From JAAFIW01 sp031414805 (GTDB lineage: Bacteria > Pseudomonadota > Gammaproteobacteria > Burkholderiales > Burkholderiaceae_C), in contig JANOQJ010000081.1 of NCBI GenBank assembly GCA_031414805.1, positions 1 through 64,000 on the forward strand: 64,000 bases of DNA, given 5' to 3'. The first letter of the stretch is position 1. Every line of letters starts with the position of its first letter. Below are positions 1-7,170 of the stretch, one piece after another. The position numbers and the translations under genes are program-made. The notes under the pieces were generated by a model. It was given only the letters and a program-made list of their open reading frames with translations, made no database searches and had not been told where the DNA came from.

Positions 1-71
1 GGCCACAACGCCCTAATCAGCTCGTCCTTTTGCGCGTGACTGAGTTGGCTGAGATCGGGCAGGTTTAGCAT
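1..71 (-). mobile_element. IS66-type transposase, N-terminal fragment at window edge
   Basis: Reading leftward from an ATG at 71, the edge of the window encodes 23 codons beginning MLNLPDLSQLSHAQKDEL and continuing IRALW before the sequence ends. This start (LPDLSQL followed by a charged helix and ALW) is the usual N-terminus of IS66-family transposases. Only the first few percent of the protein is present, so neither intactness nor the terminal repeat can be judged. It marks an insertion-sequence boundary just left of the window. Confidence 0.6.
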
Positions 72-193
72 CAAGGCCGATTGTCACTCACTATTTCATA
101 GCAAGCTCAGAATTGACTTCGTTGGGAGCTGAGTAGTTACAAAAAGCTGCTTGTTGACAGGCAAGGCGCTTCGCCGCTTTATAAACTCCCGCC

Positions 194-556
194 ATGGCAC
201 AAACAGTCATCCCACAACTACGCATCACCGACGCCGCACGCAGCTTGCGGTTTTACGTCGATCAACTGGGCTTTGCGGTGGACTGGGAGCACCAGTTCGA
301 GCCCGGCTTCCCACGCTTTGCGCAGCTCACACGCGCCGGTCAAACCATTTTTTTGACAGAACACACGGGTGACTGCCAGGTAGGCGGCGCGGTGTACTTC
401 ATCGTGCCCGATGCGGATGGCTGTTTCGCTGCTTTCTCCCGTGGGGGTGTGTCAGCGACCCACCCGCCCGCCGATACGCCGTGGGGCACCCGTGAGTTTG
501 TATTGACCGATCCCGATGGCAATCGCCTGCGGTTTGCCAGTGAGCTGGGTGGTTAA
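194..556 (+). CDS. VOC-superfamily (glyoxalase/bleomycin-resistance-like) protein
   Basis: A 120-residue protein with a single vicinal-oxygen-chelate domain. The N-terminal half begins with a beta strand (VIPQLRITDAARSLRFY) and the C-terminal half ends with the family signature REFVLTDPDGNRLRF. Length and layout match the bleomycin-resistance/dioxygenase branch of the family, which dimerises to form a metal or ligand site. The substrate cannot be inferred. The gene stands alone between the IS66 fragment and a 41-bp repeat 29 bases after its stop codon. The ATG at 194 has only a weak ribosome-binding site. Confidence 0.85.
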   Translation: MAQTVIPQLRITDAARSLRFYVDQLGFAVDWEHQFEPGFPRFAQLTRAGQTIFLTEHTGDCQVGGAVYFIVPDADGCFAAFSRGGVSATHPPADTPWGTREFVLTDPDGNRLRFASELGG

Positions 557-584
557 CGATAGACGGGTTCAGTGCCCGATAAGC

Positions 585-625
585 GCTATAAAAATAGTAG
601 CTTCCTGAGCATTCTTTACAAGGGC
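585..625 (+). repeat. 41-bp dispersed repeat, copy 1
   Basis: A diverged copy of the repeat, with GCTATA at the 5' end, CTGAGCA in the centre and TTACAAGGGC at the 3' end. It lies just after the VOC gene. TGA is present at the fixed central position. Confidence 0.8.
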
Positions 626-649
626 GAGAGCCACTTTTTCTCTAAACAC

Positions 650-679
650 GCTGGTGCTGGTGCTGGTGCTGGTGCTGGC
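650..679 (+). repeat. Hexanucleotide tandem repeat (GCTGGT)n
   Basis: Four perfect GCTGGT units and one imperfect unit occur in tandem between the VOC gene and the convergent MerR gene. No convincing gene spans them. Such tracts can change length by slippage. Confidence 0.85.
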
Positions 680-707
680 GATTGCGGCGTGTCGGGTACA
701 GCCGCGC

Positions 708-1124
708 CTATCTCGGCCGTTTCCCAGTTGCCATCCAGCCAGCATAAAAATCAATTTTTTGATTGATCAACACCATCGCCTGCTCCCATTCGACGATTTT
801 GTCGGCGACGGTTTGCTGGTGTCTTAGCAGCATTGCCAGGGTCGGCTTCAGGGTTGCCCCGCCTTGCTGCGCCAGCTGGGTGTACTCGCGCAATTGAGCG
901 ATCGACATGCCGCTGCGCCGCAGGCGCTCGACCAGCTCTATCCATGTCACATGCCGTTTGCTGTAAATGCGCCGGCCGCCTGCATCGCGCAGGACGCGCG
1001 GCAGCAGACCTTGCGACTCATACCAGCGAATCGTGTGAACGCTGTGCCCTGTTAGTGCGGCAAACGCACCGATGTGCAAGCGAATGGCCGTTTTCCCGGA
1101 TGCTTTAGATTGTTGACGCTTCAT
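708..1124 (-). CDS. MerR-family transcriptional regulator
   Basis: A 138-residue regulator. After a basic leader comes a MerR winged-helix domain at about residues 13-80, seen in IGAFAALTGHSVHTIRWYES followed by RRIYSKRHV. A dimerising coiled coil follows at about residues 85-125. There are no cysteines in the C-terminal half, so no metal or redox sensor site is visible. I chose the ATG at 1124, which overlaps the end of the upstream NTF2-like gene by 20 bases and suggests translational coupling. A longer in-frame reading to 1250 runs through that gene and is unlikely. It probably regulates its operon partner, but no operator is obvious. Confidence 0.85.
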   Translation of the reverse strand: MKRQQSKASGKTAIRLHIGAFAALTGHSVHTIRWYESQGLLPRVLRDAGGRRIYSKRHVTWIELVERLRRSGMSIAQLREYTQLAQQGGATLKPTLAMLLRHQQTVADKIVEWEQAMVLINQKIDFYAGWMATGKRPR

Positions 1125-1563
1125 GTTCCGCACGTGCTGCGTGGTAGCTCGACACAACATCCTCGTACTTGCCCAGCACGCGCTCGATGAGGTCGGTGTC
1201 ACAGTATTCGACAACTTCCATGATCTTCCCGCCCAAAAATTTAAAGACAAAGCAGTATTCGTTGTTGTAGCGCTGCCCGGCCTTGGTCATCACTTCGCCG
1301 CGCACCTCGGCAACCACGCAATCACCGTCTCCGATGATGTTGATGGCCTGCGCTGTGTACTGCGTTGCAAACTGTGCGTACAAAGGGGCAATCAGTTCTC
1401 GCCGAATCGTGTCCTGCCCTTCAAAGCGCTTAGCCCAACTGTAGTGGCCCGGAAAGCGCCAAACATAGTCCGGATGACAGGCCTTGGCAAAAACGCTGTT
1501 GTCGCCTTTTGCCAATGCTTCGTAGATGTCGGAAATGGTTTGTTTGTTGTTGACAACGCTCAT
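1105..1563 (-). CDS. SnoaL/NTF2-like fold protein
   Basis: A 152-residue cone-fold protein of the SnoaL/ketosteroid-isomerase-like superfamily. It starts with a helix (SDIYEALAKGDNSVFA), then the characteristic DYVWRFPG and a GGKIMEVVEYCDTDLI beta segment near residue 115. Members are small isomerases, cyclases or binding proteins, and the substrate here is unknown. The gene is the first of a two-gene minus-strand unit with the MerR regulator, whose start overlaps its end. About 190 bases of spacer upstream hold its promoter and then the divergent TfoX-like gene. Confidence 0.8.
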   Translation of the reverse strand: MSVVNNKQTISDIYEALAKGDNSVFAKACHPDYVWRFPGHYSWAKRFEGQDTIRRELIAPLYAQFATQYTAQAINIIGDGDCVVAEVRGEVMTKAGQRYNNEYCFVFKFLGGKIMEVVEYCDTDLIERVLGKYEDVVSSYHAARAEHEASTI

Positions 1564-1756
1564 GATTGCTCCAGTTAAAAATCAGTGATCGGGTGGTAAA
1601 GCGCAGCCACTGCGACCGCGCGTTTCGATTTAATTTCATAGAGCACACTCGAGGTCAAGCGTTATTGTGGGGTTGTGACCGGCGTCGGAAATCGGGCCGA
1701 ACCGATACCATTCCCGACGATGTTTTTGACCCGAATGTTTCTCCTCACGAATCGCC

Positions 1757-2227
1757 ATGCCACGCAGCACGCCCACCGAATACACGCAATCCAAAGCCCG
1801 CCCACCGGGTGCCGACTTCGCTGACTATTGCTGCGAGTTGCTCGGGTGTTTGGGCAACGTACAAGCCAAGCGCATGTTTCTTGGCTGGGGTCTGAGTGTG
1901 CAGGGGCTGACAGTCGCCGTCATCGCCTATGACACGCTCTATCTCAAAGCCAACGCCGCGACGCTGGCGCAATTCGTGTCGGCAGGCTGTCAGGTGTTTG
2001 AGCACACGGCCAAAGGCAAAACGCGGCGTATGCAGTACTACACCGCCCCCGAAGACACGCTGGAGTCGCGCGCAGCCATGCAGCCCTGGGCTACTTTGGC
2101 GATGCAGGCGGCACTGGCTGCGCGCCAGCCTGAAAAAGTGGTGCGGCCAAGGGGTGCAGGCAAAGCCGTGGTGGCGGCCAAGCCACGCAAATCGAGCGCT
2201 AAAACACCGTCGCTTGAACACTCCTGA
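1757..2227 (+). CDS. TfoX/Sxy N-terminal-domain protein
   Basis: A 156-residue protein whose first 110 residues match the TfoX N-terminal fold, with VQAKRMFLGWGLSVQGLTVA followed by DTLYLKA and MQYYTAPEDTLE. In Haemophilus, TfoX/Sxy activates competence genes together with CRP. Short stand-alone proteins like this one are common in proteobacteria and mostly uncharacterised. The last 40 residues are basic and low in complexity (KAVVAAKPRKSSAKT), which may help binding to nucleic acid. The usual C-terminal helix-hairpin-helix domain is absent. A role in competence is not shown by context. Confidence 0.8.
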   Translation: MPRSTPTEYTQSKARPPGADFADYCCELLGCLGNVQAKRMFLGWGLSVQGLTVAVIAYDTLYLKANAATLAQFVSAGCQVFEHTAKGKTRRMQYYTAPEDTLESRAAMQPWATLAMQAALAARQPEKVVRPRGAGKAVVAAKPRKSSAKTPSLEHS

Positions 2228-2339
2228 CACCATGCTGTCAGGAGCGGCTAAGCACACTCAAAGCCCCTCAGCTTTTTGAAAGATGCACCCATGCCGCACA
2301 CCCTCGTGAACCCCGACGCCCTGCACAACCCGATTCCGT

Positions 2340-3002
2340 TTGGCTACAGCCACACCGCCGCAATTCCGGCGGGCGCGCTGGTTGGCAGAGCGTTTGGTAT
2401 TGAGCGAGCGCACCATTTACCGCGACATTGCGCAGCTGCAGGCGCAGGGCGTGCCGATTGAGGGCGAGGCGGGTGTTGGGTATCGGCTGGGGCGCGGTTT
2501 TGACTTGCCGCCCTTGATGTTCACGCTCGAGGAAGCGCGCGCTTTGGCCTCGGCCGTGCAGCTGGCGCAGCAATGGTTGGACCCGGAGCTGGCGGCCTCC
2601 AGCGAGGCGGCGCTGTCGCGGGTGTTGAGCGTGTTGCCGGCTGATGTGCGCGAGCGAACCCGCAGCTTGCACATGGTGGTGGCGCCATCTGGCTTGAGCG
2701 ACTCGGTTCGCGGCAGCATGCAATTGCTGCGCCGGGCGTCACAAACGAAACACAAGGTTCGCGTGGCGTACCGCGATGCGACAGAAAGCCGAACCGAGCG
2801 GGTGCTTCGGCCCCTGGCTTTGTTTTATTGGGGCAAGGTGTGGACTTTGGCAGCGTGGTGCGAAGCGCGGCAAACTTTTCGCAACTTTCGCCTCGACCGT
2901 ATTGAAACCCTGACCTGTCTAGACGAGCGCTTCGAGCATGAAGACGGCAAGTCTCTGGACGACTTCATGGCATTGGAGGAGTGTGCTGTTGAATCGCGTT
3001 GA
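2340..3002 (+). CDS. YafY-type HTH/WYL transcriptional regulator, N-terminus abnormal
   Basis: A helix-turn-helix plus WYL regulator. The HTH is clear (ARWLAERLVLSERTIYRDIA), followed by the conserved GEAGVGYRLGRGFDLPPLMF hinge and a WYL domain covering the last 100 residues. The frame opens after a TGA at 2307 and has no ATG. The only usable start is TTG at 2340, which leaves the protein about 15 residues short of typical YafY-type proteins and lacking the first helix. The 5' end may therefore be frameshifted or replaced, while the rest looks intact. WYL domains bind small ligands or nucleotides. The target genes are unknown. Confidence 0.7.
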   Translation: MATATPPQFRRARWLAERLVLSERTIYRDIAQLQAQGVPIEGEAGVGYRLGRGFDLPPLMFTLEEARALASAVQLAQQWLDPELAASSEAALSRVLSVLPADVRERTRSLHMVVAPSGLSDSVRGSMQLLRRASQTKHKVRVAYRDATESRTERVLRPLALFYWGKVWTLAAWCEARQTFRNFRLDRIETLTCLDERFEHEDGKSLDDFMALEECAVESR

Positions 3003-3070
3003 TTCGGTTTTTCGAGCGGTTGCACGAAGCTTGTGTGCGCTTACCCGGTGGTAACCAAGGCAATAAAAAC

Positions 3071-3111
3071 GCTATGAAAAACATAGCTGCTTGAGCAATA
3101 TCTACAAGGGC
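3071..3111 (+). repeat. 41-bp dispersed repeat, copy 2 (near-canonical)
   Basis: This copy is close to consensus. GCTAT and ATAGC arms form a small hairpin, followed by TGCTTGAGCA and TCTACAAGGGC. The longer 3' tail (about 25 bp, GATTTGACTT-like) continues into the start of the MITE at 3127. Confidence 0.9.
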
Positions 3112-3126
3112 TGGGTATCGATTTGA

Positions 3127-3283
3127 CTTGATTAGATACATACCTCAGACCGTCATTCCCGCGCAGGCGGGAATCTAGGTGCGAAGACTGCGCAGTCGGA
3201 AAGCTTTGCCCGTCGCTGAGGTGGATTCCCGCCTGCGCGGGAATGACGGATCGATAAACGTTTGAGGCATGTATCTAATCAAG
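3127..3283. mobile_element. 157-bp MITE-like element with long inverted ends and REP-type core
   Basis: The outer arms at 3127-3147 and 3263-3283 are inverted repeats matching at 20 of 21 positions, beginning CTTGATTAGATACAT. Inside lies a second inverted pair, GTCATTCCCGCGCAGGCGGG against its complement at about 3153-3247. The element is flanked by an exact direct repeat CGATTTGACTT (3119-3129 and 3284-3294) that looks like a target-site duplication of 8-11 bp. It has no coding capacity. Confidence 0.8.
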
Positions 3284-3292
3284 CGATTTGAC

Positions 3293-4261
3293 TTAATAAA
3301 ACTCCGCCATGCCAGCCACCGTTTCACTCATGCTTTGAACCAGCTCGCGTGGCCCCAGCACTTGAACCTGGGTGCCCAGGCCGAGTAACTGGCAGCTTGC
3401 AAATTCAACCGATTCCAGCGGCACCACAACCTGCGTCCAGCCTGGGTGCTCTGCATCAAGCTGCGCCGACACCAACACGGCACTCGCCACCAGCGGGCTG
3501 AAGCGGCGGATGCGGTCCAGTCCTTTATCGGTCACGCGCAGCGTCACATCGATGTGCGCCACACCCGCTTCAAACTGCTGCGTGGCGGTCTGCCAGTAGG
3601 TGGTCAAGTCAAAGGTTTTGGGTCGCTTGAACGTAGCGCTTTGCACCTCGATACGTTGAATGCCTGACAGCTTGAAGGTGCGTGCCGCGTGGCTCTGGTC
3701 GTCCAGTGCCGCCATGTACCAAAACCCGGCTTTCAGCACCAGGCCCAGCGGTTTGATCACGCGGTCTTTGACGCCGCTCCAGCTTTCGTAGCGCATATGC
3801 ACCACCTTTTGGTGCCACACCGCATCGGCCACGGCTTGCAGGTGCTCGGGCGGGGCGGCTTGGCGAAACCAGTCGATGGCGTCGATGTGCAGGCGGTCGG
3901 ACACGCGTTGCGCATCGGCGCGCAAACCCTCGGGCAGCGCGGCCAGCATTTTCAGCTGGGCTGAAGCCGATGCGTTGCCTAAACCCAGCGCCGCAGCAGC
4001 GCTGGGCACACCCGCCAAAAACAAGGCCTGCGCCTCGGCCTCGGTCAAGCCCGTCAGCTGCGTGCGCCAGCCCGGTTGCAACTGAAAACCGCCCTCGCGC
4101 CCGCGGTCTGACCACACCGGCACGCCCGAGCTTGAGAGCTGGTCCATGTCGCGCAGGATGGTGCGGGTAGACACCTCCAGCTCTGCCGCCAGCGCAGGCG
4201 CTGTCATGCGGCCACGGGTTTGCAGCAGCAGCATGAGGGTGAGCAGTCGACCAGCTTGCAT
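3293..4261 (-). CDS. HTH/WYL transcriptional regulator
   Basis: A full-length 322-residue WYL regulator with an N-terminal winged HTH at residues 1-60 (ALAAELEVSTRTILRDMDQLSSSGV). The central WYL domain at about 145-220 contains VIKPLGLVLKAGFWYMAALD and is followed by a C-terminal WCX-type region. Its start faces the NIPSNAP gene across about 105 bases, so it is the natural candidate to control NIPSNAP and GFA. No operator could be picked out by eye. Its stop codon lies within the right-hand direct repeat of the adjacent MITE. Confidence 0.85.
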   Translation of the reverse strand: MQAGRLLTLMLLLQTRGRMTAPALAAELEVSTRTILRDMDQLSSSGVPVWSDRGREGGFQLQPGWRTQLTGLTEAEAQALFLAGVPSAAAALGLGNASASAQLKMLAALPEGLRADAQRVSDRLHIDAIDWFRQAAPPEHLQAVADAVWHQKVVHMRYESWSGVKDRVIKPLGLVLKAGFWYMAALDDQSHAARTFKLSGIQRIEVQSATFKRPKTFDLTTYWQTATQQFEAGVAHIDVTLRVTDKGLDRIRRFSPLVASAVLVSAQLDAEHPGWTQVVVPLESVEFASCQLLGLGTQVQVLGPRELVQSMSETVAGMAEFY

Positions 4262-4367
4262 AAGATTTTTCCGGGGTTATTTGTAGTGTGCCTTCAATAC
4301 ATGACGCCCGGTGTCAGGTATGCAGCCATACGCTTGGCGCATTAAAACTGCCACGAAAACACACGCC

Positions 4368-5114
4368 ATGAACCCAGCCCATCAAGCCGCTTCCAGCCCT
4401 GTCGTAGAGCTGCGCCAATACAGCTTGCATCCCGGCCAGCGCGACAACTTGATTGCGCTGTTTGAGCTGGAATTTATCGAGAGCCAGGAGGCTTGCGGCA
4501 TGACCCTGATGGGCCTGTACCGCGACCAGGACGACGCCGATCGTTTTGTCTGGTTACGCGGTTTCTCAGGCATGTCGCAGCGGGCACAAGCGCTGGGCGA
4601 TTTTTACGGTGGCCCTGTGTGGCGAGCCCATCGTGAGGTGGCCAACGCCACCATGATCGACTCTGACAACGTGATGCTGTTGACACCCGCCACCCAGCAC
4701 TCAGGCATCTTGCTGACCGGCTGCACCCATGTGGCGCGGGGTAGCGCGGAGATTCCGCCCGGCCTGGTCACTGCGCACGTTTGCGTGCTCAAACAGACCG
4801 CCGATGCAGCCTTGATTGACCAGTTCCAGCGGCAACTCAGCCCCCTGCTGCAGACCGCAGGCGCGATGATTTTGGGCAGCTACGTGACCGAGCACGGCAC
4901 CAACACTTTTCCGCGCTTGCCGGTGCGCACCGGCGAAAACCTGTTTGTGTGGTTTTCCTTGTTCGACAGCGTCACCGCGCATACGCAGCATCTCCAGGCG
5001 CTCGCACGCAACCCCGCGTGGGCGCAGGCGTGTGCCGCGTGGCATGTGCATTTGCAGCAAGCCGAGCAGGTGCTGCGGCTGGTGCCCACGCCGCGTTCCA
5101 GCGTTCATGCATGA
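4368..5114 (+). CDS. NIPSNAP-family protein
   Basis: A 248-residue protein with a NIPSNAP ferredoxin-like alpha/beta domain in the first half. The motifs VVELRQYSLHPGQRDNLIALFE and FVWLRGFSGMSQRAQALGDFY are typical. A related second half carries ENLFVWFSLFDS. Biochemical roles in bacteria are unknown. I chose the ATG at 4368, which puts the conserved strand near residue 12. An upstream in-frame ATG at 4311 would add an unconserved leader. It probably forms a transcription unit with the GFA gene 36 bases downstream, opposite a WYL regulator. Confidence 0.8.
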   Translation: MNPAHQAASSPVVELRQYSLHPGQRDNLIALFELEFIESQEACGMTLMGLYRDQDDADRFVWLRGFSGMSQRAQALGDFYGGPVWRAHREVANATMIDSDNVMLLTPATQHSGILLTGCTHVARGSAEIPPGLVTAHVCVLKQTADAALIDQFQRQLSPLLQTAGAMILGSYVTEHGTNTFPRLPVRTGENLFVWFSLFDSVTAHTQHLQALARNPAWAQACAAWHVHLQQAEQVLRLVPTPRSSVHA

Positions 5115-5150
5115 ACGCATTTTTCAACCCGTTTGATAAAGGTTATTGCT

Positions 5151-5561
5151 ATGTCTGAAAATCATGTTGAAGGCGGTTGTCAGTGCGGCGCCGTGCGCTT
5201 TCGCATCACCGGCCAGCCGCAGATGACCGCCATCTGCCACTGCACGATGTGCCGACGCGCGCATGCAGCGCCTGCAGTGGCGTGGGCGATGTTTGAGCAA
5301 TCGCAAGTTGTGTTCACCCAGAATCAGCCCACCTTGTATGCCTCGTCTGAAGACGCAAAACGCGGCTTTTGCAGCCACTGCGGCACGCCAATCTGCTTCA
5401 CGGCGGGCTACCTGCCGGGCCTGATTGACATCGCTGTAGGGAGCCTGGACAAGCCGGAACTCATGCCGCCGCAGTTTCACTACTGGCATGACGAGCATTT
5501 GCCTTGGGCGGCGTTTGCCGACGACTTGCCACGCCATGCCGAATTTCCGCCGATGGCTTGA
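5151..5561 (+). CDS. GFA/CENP-V-type zinc-binding protein
   Basis: A 136-residue GFA-domain protein with the zinc ligands in their usual places: GGCQCGAVRF near the start, CHCTMCRRAHA at about residue 33 and GFCSHCGTPICF at about 80. Family members bind two zinc ions and some act on S-hydroxymethyl-glutathione, but specificity is unassigned here. The ATG at 5151 is preferred over 5133, being preceded by AAAGG. Its stop codon TGA sits inside a TTGAA that is duplicated at the far end of the element at 5563-5736. Confidence 0.85.
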   Translation: MSENHVEGGCQCGAVRFRITGQPQMTAICHCTMCRRAHAAPAVAWAMFEQSQVVFTQNQPTLYASSEDAKRGFCSHCGTPICFTAGYLPGLIDIAVGSLDKPELMPPQFHYWHDEHLPWAAFADDLPRHAEFPPMA

Positions 5562-5562
5562 A

Positions 5563-5736
5563 CCCGGATTTTCCATTAGGCGCACCTGCGGTGCTGTTTG
5601 GATTCCAGCGGCGCATTTGCGGCCACTTTCGCCCCTCTTCGTCGCCCATGGCACAGGCCAAAAGGCTCCTCAGTCAGATCAAAACTGACTCGCAACTGCA
5701 TCCGCTGTCTATCCAAACCCCTATGGAAATTCTGGG
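5563..5736. mobile_element. 174-bp MITE-like element with TTGAA direct repeats
   Basis: The left end CCCGGATTTTCCATTAGG and right end CCTATGGAAATTCTGGG are imperfect inverted repeats. The element is flanked by TTGAA at 5558-5562 and 5737-5741. No gene is inside. The same flank is seen around the element at 56705-56937. The left TTGAA contains the stop codon of the GFA gene. Confidence 0.65.
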
Positions 5737-5755
5737 TTGAACCGGAACGATCACG

Positions 5756-6283
5756 ATGAGCACTGCAAATGATTTCGATTTTTTGATTGGCCACTGGCAC
5801 GTGTCGCACTGCCGGCTGGCTGAACGCTTGGTCGCAAGCCAGCATTGGGTTGAATTTGACGGAACCACCCGCGTGCAAAAAGTACTCGGGGGTCTCGGCA
5901 ATATGGACGACAACCTCCTCAATCTGCCTGGCGATCCCTACCGCGCCGTGACCCTGCGCAGCTTTGACCTGGCACAGCAGCAATGGTCTATCTGGTGGCT
6001 GGACGGCCGCACGCCAGGGCAGTTGGACACGCCGGTGGTCGGGCGCTTTGAAGGCGCCGGCGAAGACCGCGTGGGCCAGTTCTTTGCCGACGACCACCTG
6101 CGCGGCCAGCCCATTCGCGTGCGCTTTGTCTGGACACCGCAGCCCCCCGAGAACGCGCACGGCCCCCGGTGGAGCCAAGCGTTCAGCGGCGATGGCGGCG
6201 AAAGCTGGGAGGTCAACTGGGTGATGGATTTCAGGCTGGCGTCTTCAGAGCCGGAAGTCGAAATAATTCAAAATTTACTATAA
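5756..6283 (+). CDS. Conserved hypothetical protein (DUF1579-like)
   Basis: A 175-residue soluble protein beginning DFDFLIGHWHVSHCRL, a start seen in small beta-barrel proteins annotated as DUF1579-like. It has several aromatic beta strands (WSIWWLDGR, RVRFVWTPQ) and no signal peptide. The function is unknown. The last codons (IIQNLL) run into copy 3 of the 41-bp repeat, which supplies the TAA stop at 6281, so the native C-terminus may have been replaced or extended. The MITE-like element lies immediately upstream and probably carries part of its promoter region. Confidence 0.7.
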   Translation: MSTANDFDFLIGHWHVSHCRLAERLVASQHWVEFDGTTRVQKVLGGLGNMDDNLLNLPGDPYRAVTLRSFDLAQQQWSIWWLDGRTPGQLDTPVVGRFEGAGEDRVGQFFADDHLRGQPIRVRFVWTPQPPENAHGPRWSQAFSGDGGESWEVNWVMDFRLASSEPEVEIIQNLL

Positions 6284-6317
6284 AAAATATAGCTGCTTGA
6301 GCAGTATTTACTGGGTT
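6277..6317 (+). repeat. 41-bp dispersed repeat, copy 3, providing a stop codon
   Basis: Reads ACTATA, then ATAGCTGCTTGAGCAGTAT and TTACTGGGT. It overlaps the end of the upstream gene and supplies its TAA stop. The TetR gene ends just beyond it on the other strand. Confidence 0.85.
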
Positions 6318-6991
6318 TGAATACCGATTTCATGAGCCGAAGCTGCGCTCTTGATTGACTCGCCAGATATGTTCATAGAGGGATTTGCGCCGTAGCGCAA
6401 CCCGTCGACCAGCAAGGCAACCATGCGCCGTGTGTAGTCGGTTTGATCGTCTTTTGTTGTCACGCACAGATTCGCGGCAGCGCGCAGCAAGTCGTATGGC
6501 TCGATGTCGGTGCGCACCTGGCCAGCCGCAGCCGCTGCGTCCAGCAATTTGCCAAGCGCGGGCTTGAGCTGTGTTTCGAAGTACGCCGGCAAGGTTTTGA
6601 ACGCCGGATCGCCCGAATGCAGGGCTGACGCAAGCCCGCGTTTGGTTGCAATGAAATCTGCGTAGCGGTGCATCCATTTCGCCAGCGCCTTGTCCGGCGC
6701 AAGCTCGGCTGCCAACGCCTGCGCTGCGTCTGCACAGGCATCGACTTCCTGACGGAAGACGGCCACGATCAAGTCTGAACGTTGCGGAAAACGGCGGTAG
6801 AGGGTGGCGATGCCGACGCCAGCCTTTTCTGCGATCTCTCGCACCGGTGCATCCACTCCGGAGGTGGCGAAAACAGCCAAGGCTGCTTCCAGCAATGCGT
6901 CTTCGCTACGTTGTGCGTCGGCGCGCAAAGCCCGCAACTTTGGGACGTCTTGCCCAGCGCTGTCGCCTTGAACAGGCTCTTCTGTGCTCAT
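6308..6991 (-). CDS. TetR-family transcriptional regulator
   Basis: A 227-residue repressor-type protein. The TetR HTH lies at about residues 28-75 (AALAVFATSGVDAPVREIAE then GIATLYRRFPQRSDLI), followed by an all-helical ligand domain. I start it at the ATG at 6991. The longer reading to 7183 runs through the divergent promoter and is not credible. It faces an alpha/beta hydrolase gene 180 bases away, and two inverted repeats in that gap look like its operators. It likely represses both genes until an ester or lipid ligand binds. The ligand is inferred only from the neighbour. Confidence 0.88.
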   Translation of the reverse strand: MSTEEPVQGDSAGQDVPKLRALRADAQRSEDALLEAALAVFATSGVDAPVREIAEKAGVGIATLYRRFPQRSDLIVAVFRQEVDACADAAQALAAELAPDKALAKWMHRYADFIATKRGLASALHSGDPAFKTLPAYFETQLKPALGKLLDAAAAAGQVRTDIEPYDLLRAAANLCVTTKDDQTDYTRRMVALLVDGLRYGANPSMNISGESIKSAASAHEIGIQTQ

Positions 6992-7026
6992 TTTTTCTTT
7001 CTGACACGCATGTCTGATTTGACATA

Positions 7027-7062
7027 CGGAACATTGATCCGTATTATTCGGAACGTTGTTCC
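7027..7062. promoter_or_regulatory. Candidate TetR operators
   Basis: Two adjacent inverted repeats lie in the divergent gap: ACGGA-7nt-TCCGT at 7027-7043 and GGAAC-3nt-GTTCC at 7050-7062. They are AT-richer than the surroundings and placed as expected for a TetR protein controlling itself and the hydrolase. This is inferred from position and symmetry. Confidence 0.55.
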
Positions 7063-7170
7063 ATTTTATATCCCACAAATCGCGTGGACAACTCAACCAG
7101 CACAAAACCCGTGCGTTCATATCAACCACCGAAAGTCGGCCAGAGCCCTGAAATGGAAAGAAATCACGCC

